Source: Pararhizobium capsulatum DSM 1112 (GTDB lineage Bacteria; Pseudomonadota; Alphaproteobacteria; Rhizobiales; Rhizobiaceae). From it: a stretch of DNA of 64,000 bases. Below are positions 7,650-16,136 of the stretch, piece by piece (the first letter of the stretch is position 1; every line of letters begins with the position of its first letter). The DNA lies in contig NZ_JAUSVF010000002.1 of assembly GCF_030814475.1 (NCBI RefSeq), positions 248,001 to 312,000 on the forward strand, written 5' to 3'. The notes under the pieces were generated by a model. The model had not been told where the DNA came from. It worked only from the letters and a program-made list of their open reading frames with translations, and searched no databases. The translations under genes were made by a program, and so were the position numbers.

Positions 7650-8735
7650 TTATGCTGAAAAGATGTGGGCGGCTCTCGGATCGAAGCCGAGGAAGACCGC
7701 TTCGCCGGGCTCGACCAGTTCGCTGTCCTGAATGCCGCGCCGGTCGGCGGTCACGAGAAAATCGCCAAGCCCCGGAACGCTGACGGCATATTCCGCCGAC
7801 GAGCCGAGGAAAATGCGGTGGGTCACCGTTCCTTCAAACGAGGCGAGATCGGTCGCGGCTGCCCGGGTGAGCCGGATGGCCTCCGGGCGGATCGCGACGA
7901 TTGCATCGCCGGGCGCGAGCGACGCAACGCCTGCTGATATCGCCGAGCCATCCTTCAGTCTAAGCGTGCTGCCGTCCGCCTCAAGCTTCGCATCGATACG
8001 GTTGGTCTTGCCGACGAAATCCGCGACAAAGAGATCGGCGGGTCGATCATAGACCTCCTGCGGCGATCCGAGCTGGCGGATGCGCCCCGCGCTCATGACG
8101 CAGACGATATCTGCCATTGAGAGCGCCTCTTCTTGATCGTGGGTCACGAGCACGAAGGTGATGCCAAGCTCGCGCTGCAGCGTCTGCAGTTCGATCTGCA
8201 TGGCCGAGCGCAGCTTCTTGTCGAGCGCGGCGAGCGGCTCGTCGAGAAGCAGCACCGACGGACGATTGACGAGCGCGCGTGCCAACGCAACACGCTGTTG
8301 CTGGCCGCCGGACATTTCATGGATGCGGCGCTTGGCGAAGCCATCGAGCCGCACCATCTCCAGCGCTTCCGCCACCCGGTGGTTGATTTCGGCAGAGGTG
8401 AGCTTCGGCCGCATCTGCTTCAGGCCATAGGCGACATTCTGCTCGACGTTGAAATGGGGAAACAGCGCATAGTGCTGGAACACCATGTTGACCGGGCGGC
8501 GATAGGCGGGGATGCCGTTCATCTCGCGCCCGTCGATCAGCACGGTGCCTTCGCTCGGCTGCTCGAAGCCGCCGATCATGCGCAGGCAGGTGGTCTTGCC
8601 ACAGCCGGACGGGCCGAGCAGCGCCAGGAAGGCGCCCTTCGGCACGGTAAGGTTGATGTCCGTCACGGCGGTCACGGCGCCATAGTTTTTCGTGACCGAA
8701 CGGAACTCGATGTCGTTCGTCGAAGCGGATGTCAA
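7650..8735 (-). CDS. ABC transporter ATP-binding protein, PotA-like
   Basis: ATPase of the polyamine-type importer, about 361 residues. Walker A GPSGCGKTT at 41-49, signature MSGGQQQRVALARAL, Walker B VLLLDEPLAALD, switch LVTHDQEEAL, and a C-terminal TOBE-like domain (DAIVAIRPEAIRL). No ATG fits the family's N-terminus; a TTG at 8735 preceded by GGGGA gives LTSASTNDIEFRSV, the expected beginning. The open frame runs further upstream, but that part would cross the regulator's promoter region. First gene of the operon, divergent from the LuxR-type gene. Confidence 0.87.
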   Translation of the reverse strand: MTSASTNDIEFRSVTKNYGAVTAVTDINLTVPKGAFLALLGPSGCGKTTCLRMIGGFEQPSEGTVLIDGREMNGIPAYRRPVNMVFQHYALFPHFNVEQNVAYGLKQMRPKLTSAEINHRVAEALEMVRLDGFAKRRIHEMSGGQQQRVALARALVNRPSVLLLDEPLAALDKKLRSAMQIELQTLQRELGITFVLVTHDQEEALSMADIVCVMSAGRIRQLGSPQEVYDRPADLFVADFVGKTNRIDAKLEADGSTLRLKDGSAISAGVASLAPGDAIVAIRPEAIRLTRAAATDLASFEGTVTHRIFLGSSAEYAVSVPGLGDFLVTADRRGIQDSELVEPGEAVFLGFDPRAAHIFSA

Positions 8736-8826
8736 ATCTGTTCCCCGCGGTTGGTTTGGAGAGGACAGTCTATCGCTGCCTTTTGCCACCGTCGTTAGGA
8801 AAAGACTAAGCCCGCCCCTCCCGGAC

Positions 8827-8883
8827 GGTATATACCCCGAAAGAGGTATTTTAGCTCGAAAAGCTTCGTGGAAGGTATATACC
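8827..8883. promoter_or_regulatory. Two GGTATATACC palindromes, candidate operator pair
   Basis: Perfect 10-bp palindromes at 8827-8836 and 8874-8883, centres 47 bp apart, in the 190-bp gap between the divergent ATPase and LuxR-type genes. A half-site AGGTATT lies between them near 8844. The position and symmetry fit a dimeric HTH regulator controlling both directions; the LuxR-type protein encoded next door is the obvious candidate. Confidence 0.6.
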
Positions 8884-8925
8884 GGCAGCCGCGATACGTG
8901 GCGGCGAATGGAGGGAGGCAGTCGG

Positions 8926-9738
8926 ATGAGCACAAATCTCGAAGCGCTGTTCCAGGCGTTCAGTGCCACCATCGGCAAGCCGGCCATGGACGATGCTACC
9001 TTCGGCGAAACCTTCCGGCAGATGATGTCGTCGCTGGTGCGGTTCGACTATCTCGTGGTCTTTGCCTATCGCGGCAAGGAGCGGCCGGTCGATCTCTACA
9101 GCACCTTCAATGCGAAGGAGCACATCATCTTCGTCACACTCTATCAGGCCGGTCCCTATCTGCTCGACCCTTTCTACCAGACGGCCCAGGATCGCCGCGC
9201 CGGCGTCTTCCGCATGCGGGAACTGGCGCCAGACCGATTCTTCTCCAGCGAATATTACCGTACCTATTATGTGCAGACCGGTCTTGCCGAGGAAATCGGC
9301 TTCTTCGTCACAACAGACGATGACATCACCATCGCCCTGTCGCTGATGCGGCGCGAGGAGACCGGCGTTTTCCCGGCTGCGGAGTTCGCGGTGTTGAAGC
9401 AGGCGGAGCCGCTGGTGACGGCCATGGTGCGGCATTACTGGTCAGGCCTTGGAAGCCGTTTCGATACGCAACGCAGGTCCGGTCCTCGCGGGCGCAAGCG
9501 TGGTGCGGGCGAAAAGGCGCTGCAACCGGCCGATGCCGTCTGGCGTGGTCTGAACCTCACCAGTCGCGAAACGGCGATCGTCGATCTCGTGCTTCAGGGG
9601 CATTCGTCGGAATCGATCGGCCTGAAGCTCAATATCTCCACCGGTACGGTCAAGGTTCATCGCCGGAACGTCTATCGGAAGCTCGGCATCTCCTCCCAGA
9701 CCCAGCTTCTGTCGCTCTATCTCCAGAACCTGACGTGA
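8926..9738 (+). CDS. LuxR-type HTH transcriptional regulator (LuxR solo without AHL domain)
   Basis: A 270-residue regulator. The last 65 residues are a LuxR/GerE helix-turn-helix (LTSRETAIVDLVLQGHSSES, then STGTVKVHRRNVYRKLGI). The first 185 residues form a different sensory domain (FDYLVVFAYRG, FVTLYQAGPYLLDPFYQTA) that does not look like an acyl-homoserine-lactone pocket. The ATG at 8926 is preceded by GGAGGGAGG and is preferred over the ATG at 8908. It is divergent from the ABC operon and probably senses the transported compound or a metabolite of it. Confidence 0.88.
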   Translation: MSTNLEALFQAFSATIGKPAMDDATFGETFRQMMSSLVRFDYLVVFAYRGKERPVDLYSTFNAKEHIIFVTLYQAGPYLLDPFYQTAQDRRAGVFRMRELAPDRFFSSEYYRTYYVQTGLAEEIGFFVTTDDDITIALSLMRREETGVFPAAEFAVLKQAEPLVTAMVRHYWSGLGSRFDTQRRSGPRGRKRGAGEKALQPADAVWRGLNLTSRETAIVDLVLQGHSSESIGLKLNISTGTVKVHRRNVYRKLGISSQTQLLSLYLQNLT

Positions 9739-9750
9739 CGCGGATACAGC

Positions 9751-9966
9751 CTACCAGTTGCCGGGGTCGGCGGTGTGATCGATCAGGGCAAATTCGTCGG
9801 CCGTCGCGCGGTCCAGCTTCTGATCCGTCGCCACATTTGCCTCATCCGTCACCGCATAGCGGACAGGTGGCGGCCCCTTGGCCAGCTGCTGATACATGAG
9901 CAGGGCGGCCTCTTCGGCCGTGTCGGCCTGGATCTGCTGCGTGGTGGTGACCGTGAATGTCTGCAT
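9751..9966 (-). CDS. Small conserved-looking hypothetical protein, 71 aa
   Basis: A 71-residue soluble protein beginning MQTFTVTTTQQIQADTAEEA and ending FALIDHTADPGNW. It has an alpha-beta pattern with an N-terminal strand and an Ala-rich helix (AEEAALLMYQQLAKG). A GAGGAGATCAGG stretch precedes the ATG, a good ribosome binding site. It lies between the convergent LuxR-type gene and the start of the PLP-enzyme gene's 3' side. I recall no function for the family and infer none. Confidence 0.6.
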   Translation of the reverse strand: MQTFTVTTTQQIQADTAEEAALLMYQQLAKGPPPVRYAVTDEANVATDQKLDRATADEFALIDHTADPGNW

Positions 9967-10007
9967 GGCCTGATCTCCTCTGTTGTTTTTCCAGCGCCGT
10001 CGAAAAT

Positions 10008-11297
10008 CTAGCTCCGGCTTGCCTCCAGCGCGATTTCCAGGTCCGCGATCAGATCGTCGGGATGTTCTATGCCGATCGACAGGCGGATGGTGGATTCCAG
10101 CACGCCGATCCTCTGGCGGACATCCAGGGGCACGCCGGAATGCGTCATTGTTGCGGGGTGGCTAGCAAGCGATTCCGTACCGCCGAGACTGACGGCAAGC
10201 TTGAAGATCTGAAGGGCGTTCAGGAACTTGAACGAAGCTTCCTGACCGCCCTTGATGTCGAACGAAAATGTCGACCCCGCCCCGGTGCACTGCGCTTCGA
10301 AAGTCTTGCCGAGCGGGGAGGCCGGGTCGTGATAGGGAAGATAGTGGATGCCTTCGACCAGCGGATGATCGCGCAGTAAATCGGCGACCTCCTTTGCGTT
10401 GCTGTTTGCCTTTTCCATCCGGATCGACAGGGTTTCGAGCGAGCGGCCGAGCATCCAGCAGGAATGCGGATCGAGCTGCGTGCCGATGGCACCGCGCAGC
10501 GCCTTGACCTGTTTCATCACCGCCTTTGGACCCAATGCCGCGCCAGCGATCAGGTCGGAATGTCCTCCGACATATTTGGTCAGCGAGTAGAGTGAGATAT
10601 CTGCGCCGTGCTCGATCGGGCGCTGGAAGACAGGCCCCAGCAGCGTGTTGTCGCAGGCGATGATGGGTGTGTGTCCCTGCATCCTGCCGATTGCGTCGGC
10701 GATCCTGCGGATCATCGCGATATCGACGAGGCTGTTGGTCGGGTTGGCCGGTGTTTCGATGAGGATCATCGAGACCCGTCCCTTCGCCGCGGCCTGATCG
10801 GCTGCCGCCTGTACGGACTGCTCGTTGACGCCATCGGAAAAGCCGACGGCCGCGACGCCCATGTTGAGGAAGGTCTTTGCCAGCAGCGTCTCTGTGCCGC
10901 CGTAGAGCGGCTGCGAATGGAGAATGGCATCGCCCGGCCGCACGAAGGCGAGCAGCGTCGTGGCGATGGCTGACATGCCGGAGGAAAACAGCGCGCAGCT
11001 CTCCGTCCGCTCATAGACAGCCAGGCGGTCTTCGACGATCTCGCTGTTGGGATGGTTGAAGCGGGAGTAGACGAGGCCGGCTCCGGTGCCTGCCGGCGGC
11101 TCGCGGCGGCCAGATACGAAATCGAAGAAGTCGCGCCCTTCCTCCGCTGATCGGAAGACGAAGGTCGATGTCAGAAACACCGGCGGCTTCACCGCCCCTT
11201 CCGAGAGTTCCGGGTCGTAGCCGTAATTCAGCATCTGCGTTTCAGGATGCAGCGCATGATTACCGATGTGGGTCTTGGAGGGGTGTGGAGCGGTCAT
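10008..11297 (-). CDS. Cys/Met metabolism PLP-dependent enzyme (cystathionine gamma-synthase / methionine gamma-lyase family)
   Basis: A 429-residue fold-type I PLP enzyme. The lysine that binds the cofactor is in [14 protein letters not shown]; other family landmarks are [32 protein letters not shown] (phosphate loop) and the C-terminal [19 protein letters not shown]. Members cut or form C-S bonds in cystathionine, homocysteine or methionine. The N-terminal stretch with [19 protein letters not shown] is an insertion of the subgroup often labelled methionine gamma-lyase-like in rhizobia. Monocistronic; the intergenic region upstream shows no SAM riboswitch that I could recognise. The exact reaction is not resolved. 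Confidence 0.88.
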   Translation of the reverse strand: MTAPHPSKTHIGNHALHPETQMLNYGYDPELSEGAVKPPVFLTSTFVFRSAEEGRDFFDFVSGRREPPAGTGAGLVYSRFNHPNSEIVEDRLAVYERTESCALFSSGMSAIATTLLAFVRPGDAILHSQPLYGGTETLLAKTFLNMGVAAVGFSDGVNEQSVQAAADQAAAKGRVSMILIETPANPTNSLVDIAMIRRIADAIGRMQGHTPIIACDNTLLGPVFQRPIEHGADISLYSLTKYVGGHSDLIAGAALGPKAVMKQVKALRGAIGTQLDPHSCWMLGRSLETLSIRMEKANSNAKEVADLLRDHPLVEGIHYLPYHDPASPLGKTFEAQCTGAGSTFSFDIKGGQEASFKFLNALQIFKLAVSLGGTESLASHPATMTHSGVPLDVRQRIGVLESTIRLSIGIEHPDDLIADLEIALEASRS

Positions 11298-11466
11298 GGC
11301 AATCTCCTCTGCGGGGGTGCAAGCAGCTTACACCAACGATCGATGAAGTATCGACGTATGTCTCCGATCAGGGATTTGCCAGAAGCAGGCTGGATTTTCC
11401 TGCCCGCAATCGTTGCTTCCTATTTCGCTGAAGGAGAACCCCGCAGGAGCAGCCTCCTGCGACCAC

Positions 11467-12057
11467 CTATTGCTTTCGACAGGTGCAGGCGTCGTAACCG
11501 CCAGCAAACAGGCGGCCGGCTTTCATGCCGATCATCGACGGTATCTCGCGGACATGCGAAACGCGCAAGGAACGCGCGATCGCGATCGCCGCCTCGGCGC
11601 AGATCGCGGCGTCTTCGGCGGCATTGTGATGCTTGAAGCTCAGGCCGAGATGGCCGGCCAGAATGTTGAGCTTGTGGGAGCCGAGATGCGGCCAGACCCT
11701 CTGCGCCATCTTCACCGAGCAGAGATAGGAGAGCTCTGGATAGCTTTGCCGGTAGAGATCGAGGCACGAGCGCCAGACGCTGAAATCGAAGGCGGCATTG
11801 TGGGCGATCATCGTCGCACCGCGAAAATCGTCCGTGAACTCGTCCATCACCTCGGGAAACTCGCATGCGTCCTCGACATGTTCAGGACGGATGCCGTGGA
11901 TGGCAATGTTGAAGGAGGAAAACCGCATGCCCTTCGGACGGATCAGCCGCTCTTCGACCCGCACGACCCTGCCATCCTCTATCCAGGCAAGCCCCACGGA
12001 GCAGGCGCTTCCACGTTGCTCATTGGCGGTTTCGAAATCGATGGCGATGGTCTTCAA
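11467..12057 (-). CDS. DEDDh-family 3'-5' exonuclease
   Basis: A 196-residue nuclease with the RNase T/DnaQ epsilon pattern: Asp7 and Glu9 in AIDFETAN (motif I), Asp91 in HNAAFDFSVW (motif II), and His144/Asp149 in HHNAAEDA (motif III, the DEDDh type). It would degrade DNA or RNA from the 3' end with two metal ions. The length fits stand-alone proofreading-type or repair exonucleases, not full PolC. The C-terminus carries a CxC pair (191, 193). A dispersed repeat lies directly upstream in the promoter region. No operon partners. Confidence 0.87.
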   Translation of the reverse strand: MKTIAIDFETANEQRGSACSVGLAWIEDGRVVRVEERLIRPKGMRFSSFNIAIHGIRPEHVEDACEFPEVMDEFTDDFRGATMIAHNAAFDFSVWRSCLDLYRQSYPELSYLCSVKMAQRVWPHLGSHKLNILAGHLGLSFKHHNAAEDAAICAEAAIAIARSLRVSHVREIPSMIGMKAGRLFAGGYDACTCRKQ

Positions 12058-12089
12058 GATGGTATCCCGGCTGCTCGTGCGCCGCTTCT

Positions 12090-12180
12090 ACTGCATAATT
12101 CCCCAAACCGGAATCGGCTTGCGGATAAATTATGCCGCAGGCATGAAGGCGAGAGTCAACCCTGGTGTGTCACAGAGAAC
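12090..12180. repeat. Dispersed rhizobial-type repeat 'TAATTCC..GGAATCGG', copy 2
   Basis: CATAATTCCCCAAACCGGAA and GGATAAATTATGC match the core of the element at 1511-1617; the 3' half has diverged and lacks the GTGCGTCAT hairpin. It lies between the exonuclease and RTX genes. Confidence 0.6.
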
Positions 12181-12184
12181 GCAA

Positions 12185-12216
12185 GGCCCGCACTTGCGAA
12201 AGGGCAAGTCCGGGCC
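12185..12216 (-). terminator. Hairpin just downstream of the RTX gene
   Basis: GGCCCGCACTTGC pairs with GCAAGTCCGGGCC, twelve of thirteen positions, around a six-base loop, 11 bases past the RTX stop codon. There is no long T tract, so the call is by position and stem strength. Confidence 0.5.
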
Positions 12217-12226
12217 GAGGCGATGT

Positions 12227-15200
12227 TCAGACCAGAATGAAATCGCTGGCGCTCAAGGTAGATACATTGTCGAAGGTTGCCAGCAGGACCGCTTCCTTGT
12301 CGCCGCCCTTGCCGTCGCCATCGAACCAGAGCCGGTGCGTATCCTTCTCGTAGAGGAAGGTTGCGCCGGTTGTCGTGAAGTTGGCTTCGTCGGCAAGCAC
12401 AAGCTTGATGGCGGTTCCCTTGCTCAGGCCAAAGCTGATGTCATCGATGGCGATCTTGTCCTCGCCGCGCTTGAAGTCGGTGATCTGGTCACCGCCATCG
12501 GCGAGGTAGCTGAACTGGAAGGTGTCCTTGCCGGATCCGCCGGTCAGATGATCTCCACCGGAGCCGCCGATCAGCGTGTCGTCGCCACCCCGGCCCTGGA
12601 GGATATCGTCCTTGCTGCCGCCCGAAATCCATTCGCTGGCATTCGAGCCCCGGATGTCGTCGTCCTGGCTCGTGCCCCAGATGCGCTCGAAATTCTTGGC
12701 GGTCAGGCCGCGTGCGAGGCCGTCGTTCTTGGAATTGTCAAGCAGGTCGAGTTTCACCGAGGAATCATAACCGTAATAGTTGAAATCCAGCGTATCGATG
12801 CCGGAGCCGCCATCGAAGGTATCCTTGCCGGTGAATTCGTTGCGGGTGAACCAGTCGTCTCCCGAACCGCCGAGCAGCGTGTCATTGCCCGCATCGTCGT
12901 AAAGGAAGTCCTTGCCCGCACCGCCATTGAGCGTGTCGTTGCCGGCATTGCCGCGCAACACGTCGTCGCCGGTACTCCCGGCGACGGTGTCGTTGCCCTT
13001 GGTGCCGACAAAATCGAGCGATTCCATACCGGAGAAGGAAGTGGTGGAATTGACCTTCACCGTGCCGGTGCTGAAAGAGAACTTGACGCCGGTCGCGAGC
13101 GCCGAGACATCGACATAGACCTTGTCCGTGCCGCTGCCGCCGATGGCGGTATCACCACTGTTGATATGGATGTAGTCGTTGCCGGCGCCGCCATCGATGC
13201 TGTCGGCGTCCGTATCGCCGTTGGTTCCGGCGGCCCAGATCGTATCCGAACCATCGCCGCCCTTCAGGGTGTCGCGGCCGTTGCCGCCATAGATCCAGTC
13301 GTCGCCACCAAGGCCCGAAAGCGTGTCGTTGCCATCATTGCCATCGAACGTGTCGGAAAGATTGCCGCCGGTGAACGTGTCGCCGCCCGAGCCGCCGGTG
13401 ATATGGACGCGCTCGAAATACTTGAGCGTGGCGTCACCATTGACGAGGGTGGCATTGGCGCTCAGCGTGAAGGTGAGCGCCTTGGTGCTTTCATTCCGGT
13501 CGATTTGCGCAAGATCGGTGCCGCTGCCGCCTTCGGCCACGAGTTTGCCGAAGGTGTAGCCGATGCCGGCATTGAACTCCACGACGTCGTTGCCGGCACC
13601 GAGATCAAGCGTCGTCGTGTCGCCGCCGCTATGGGCCTCGAAAATCGAGAGATGGACCTCGTCGTCCCCATCGCCGGCAGACAGGTTGTTGTTGCCGCCG
13701 AGATCATAGAGGACGTCGTCGCCCTTGCCTGCAATGATCTTGTCGTTGCCAAGCCCGCTGTCGAGCAGGTCGTCGCCTACGCTGCCATAGAGCTGGTCAT
13801 TGCCGCTATAGGACTGGAACCAGACGCGCTGGGCATTACCGGCCTTGAGGACGTCGTTGCCATAGGCGGTGAAGACGTTGAAGATCTCAGTATCCTGCGC
13901 AAACGTGCCGTTCGATAGCGTGCCCTTGCCGTTGACGACATCAAATGTGTAATTGGTCGTCTGGTAGCCATAGACATCGATGTAGGCGGTGTCCGTGCCG
14001 GAACCGCCATAGATTTTGCCCTTGCCAGACCCGGCGAAGATCGTGTCGTTGCCCGCTTCACCGGAGAGTGTGTCGTCACCCGCCCCACCATCGATATAGT
14101 CGTCGCCGGCCCCGGCCTTGACGGTATCGTTTCCGTTATAGGTGACGATATGATCCTTGCCGCCGAGCGTTACGATCGTATCCTTGTTGTTCGAACCGTA
14201 GAGTTCGTAGTTCTCGATGTTGAAGATGGTCGAACCATCGGCGAGCGTGTTGACGACAGTGGAGGCCTTGGCGGTGAAACTGCCGTCGATATTGCGGATT
14301 TCGAGTTTGTCATCACCGCTCCCGCCGTCGATCTTGTCCTTGCCGTTGAACATGGTCATCAGGATCTGATCATCGTCTGCGCCGGCGTTGACGGTGTCGG
14401 TGCCGGAACCTGTGATGATGTAATCCTCACCGCTGCCGCCGTTCAGCGTATCGTTGCCATCGCCACCCCAGAGGTAGTCGTCACCACTACCGGCATCGAG
14501 CGTATCATTGCCGTCCTCGCCGTAGAGGGCATCATCGCCATTGCCGCCGGTGATTGCGTCATTGCCAGCACCACCCTGCAGATTGTCGTCGCCGTAGCTG
14601 CCGCTGATCGTGTCGTCACCTTCGCCACCGTAGATGTGGTCGTCGCCCTGGCCGCCATAAAGCGTATCCTTGCCGACGCCCCCGTCGAGGTAGTCATCGC
14701 CGCCAAGCCCGTAAAGCTTGTCATTGCCGTTCTGTCCGCTGAAGCGGTCGTTCCAGCGGCCGCCGGTCAGCGTGTCGGCAAAGCTGGTTGCCGAGACCGT
14801 GTATTGCTCGATGCCGCTGACGGTGAAGCCGAACAGGTTGACGGTCTTGGTCGGATCCTGCGCGGTAAAGGTGACGCCGGCCGTGTTGTATTGCAGGTTG
14901 ATATCGACAGTGTCCGTTCCGAGCCCGCCATCGACGACATCGCTCTTCCAGTCGCTGATATTGTAATCGCTGAAACGATCGTCGCCCAGCCCGCCCGACA
15001 TGGTGTCGGCGCCGGTGCCGCCGGTGATGATGTCGTCGCCCTGGCCGCCGGAGATCGTGTCATTGCCGAGATCCCCGGAGATGGTGTCGCCCTGGAAGCC
15101 GCCGCTGATCGTATCGTTGCCTTCGCCGCCCATCAGGTTATCGGCGCCGAACAGGCCGTAGATCTTGTCGTTGCCGCCCTGGCCGTAGATGTAGTCGTAG

Positions 15201-15253
15201 GCATTTTCGCCCGTCAGTGTTTCCGATGCCTCGGTTCCGTATTTGGTCGCCAT
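12227..15253 (-). CDS. RTX calcium-binding repeat protein
   Basis: A 1008-residue acidic protein built almost wholly from RTX nonapeptides (GGxGxDxLx, such as GGDGNDTLNGGSGEDYI), in several blocks separated by beta-rich spacers. It has no N-terminal signal peptide. The C-terminal 80 residues (FKRGEDKIAIDDISF, then LWFDGDGKGGDKEAVLLATF, ending DFILV) are of the kind that carry the type I secretion signal. The ATG at 15253 follows GGTGAG; the open frame upstream of it is not protein-like. I see no protease, lipase or adhesin catalytic domain. No HlyB/TolC genes are near. It is probably a secreted surface or biofilm protein. Confidence 0.92.
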   Translation of the reverse strand: MATKYGTEASETLTGENAYDYIYGQGGNDKIYGLFGADNLMGGEGNDTISGGFQGDTISGDLGNDTISGGQGDDIITGGTGADTMSGGLGDDRFSDYNISDWKSDVVDGGLGTDTVDINLQYNTAGVTFTAQDPTKTVNLFGFTVSGIEQYTVSATSFADTLTGGRWNDRFSGQNGNDKLYGLGGDDYLDGGVGKDTLYGGQGDDHIYGGEGDDTISGSYGDDNLQGGAGNDAITGGNGDDALYGEDGNDTLDAGSGDDYLWGGDGNDTLNGGSGEDYIITGSGTDTVNAGADDDQILMTMFNGKDKIDGGSGDDKLEIRNIDGSFTAKASTVVNTLADGSTIFNIENYELYGSNNKDTIVTLGGKDHIVTYNGNDTVKAGAGDDYIDGGAGDDTLSGEAGNDTIFAGSGKGKIYGGSGTDTAYIDVYGYQTTNYTFDVVNGKGTLSNGTFAQDTEIFNVFTAYGNDVLKAGNAQRVWFQSYSGNDQLYGSVGDDLLDSGLGNDKIIAGKGDDVLYDLGGNNNLSAGDGDDEVHLSIFEAHSGGDTTTLDLGAGNDVVEFNAGIGYTFGKLVAEGGSGTDLAQIDRNESTKALTFTLSANATLVNGDATLKYFERVHITGGSGGDTFTGGNLSDTFDGNDGNDTLSGLGGDDWIYGGNGRDTLKGGDGSDTIWAAGTNGDTDADSIDGGAGNDYIHINSGDTAIGGSGTDKVYVDVSALATGVKFSFSTGTVKVNSTTSFSGMESLDFVGTKGNDTVAGSTGDDVLRGNAGNDTLNGGAGKDFLYDDAGNDTLLGGSGDDWFTRNEFTGKDTFDGGSGIDTLDFNYYGYDSSVKLDLLDNSKNDGLARGLTAKNFERIWGTSQDDDIRGSNASEWISGGSKDDILQGRGGDDTLIGGSGGDHLTGGSGKDTFQFSYLADGGDQITDFKRGEDKIAIDDISFGLSKGTAIKLVLADEANFTTTGATFLYEKDTHRLWFDGDGKGGDKEAVLLATFDNVSTLSASDFILV

Positions 15254-15634
15254 TTTGCTCACCCATAGTCTGTGTTTCTGACAGCAGCAGCCATTCGCCA
15301 ACCGCATTGCGGAGGACGTCAAGACGCTGTTCATGAACGTTGGAGGTCAGGCCGCCGCAGTTCCGCGACAGGACGTGTTCCTGTCGTGCCGGTATCTGCT
15401 CACAGTGCGGGATTCAGTCCTGTTTCTGCGGGAACAAGCCCGCAGCGCGTCCTTGCCTCGTGAGATTGGATCGACGGGGGGATTGTAACGTCAATTGCAT
15501 GAATCATCCGGCACCCGTCTGAAGCGGGTCATCGGATTGGCGGGCGGATATGTTCAGCCGCGTCCAGAGGGGGAACAACTGCGCCGCGAGCGGGTTTCAG
15601 ATGGTCTCGACAGAACACGGCGGAGGAACAGGCG
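15254..15634. other. Intergenic leader of the RTX gene with two hairpins
   Basis: Divergent region between the RTX gene and the small membrane protein gene. On the RTX side it can form two hairpins: CGACAGGA/TCCTGTCG at 15366-15386 and CTGCGGG/CCCGCAG at 15426-15445. These could be leader structures or sites for a dimeric regulator. No gene is supported here. Confidence 0.4.
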
Positions 15635-16003
15635 ATGACCAATATCAAGGCCCGAGGATTTGAGAGCGTTGCGCAGCTGCGGGAGCACATGGCGGAGGTG
15701 GACGATGAAAATCCGCGCAAGATATCCGTTGCCGAACACAATGAGCACATGAAGCAACGCGAAATCGCCTTGCTGCGTGCTGAGGTGGCCGACCTGCACG
15801 AACGGATTTCACTCATTCGCGAGCAGACTGACGCCGTAGACGAGCCTGTTTTTAAACAGGAGACTCACCCTTGGTTGAGGATAATCGCTACCGTGGCAAC
15901 GACCTTCGTTCTCGGGCGTCTGGTTCAACGTCTTCGCCTGGGAACGCCCGGTGCAGCGGCAGTTCCGATGATCGCCGCGCAGCTGGATCGGAGGTTCTGG
16001 TAG
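15635..16003 (+). CDS. Small membrane protein with coiled-coil region, hypothetical
   Basis: A 122-residue protein. Residues about 10-75 are strongly charged and helical (REHMAEVDDENPRKISVAEH, then KQREIALLRAEVADLHERIS), likely a coiled coil. Residues about 80-98 (WLRIIATVATTFVLGRLVQRL) form one weak membrane segment, followed by a short basic tail. The ATG has GGAGGAACAGG upstream, a strong ribosome binding site. I do not recognise the family. It precedes the outer-membrane channel gene by 133 bases and could share a transcript with it. Confidence 0.65.
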   Translation: MTNIKARGFESVAQLREHMAEVDDENPRKISVAEHNEHMKQREIALLRAEVADLHERISLIREQTDAVDEPVFKQETHPWLRIIATVATTFVLGRLVQRLRLGTPGAAAVPMIAAQLDRRFW

Positions 16004-16136
16004 GACCGAAAACTGGCGATGGGGGTGTCCAGGGGCCCAGTTCGATACCCCGGGAGGTGGCGGATCCCCCGCCGGTGAGGCAATGTCCAGGCGCAGATGT
16101 TCAGGTAACAATTGATTCGCAGGTATTCGGGAGAGC

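Noticed and set aside
11798..13918. Long plus-strand open frame (about 700 codons) across the exonuclease and RTX genes
   Set aside because: It is the antisense shadow of the RTX coding region; the repeating GGxGxD codons keep the opposite strand open. No ribosome binding site or family motif.
12227..15253. Short regularly spaced DNA repeats that could suggest a CRISPR array or satellite
   Set aside because: The period is 27 bases or multiples of nine, and the repeats encode RTX nonapeptides in one open frame; there are no conserved direct repeats with unique spacers.
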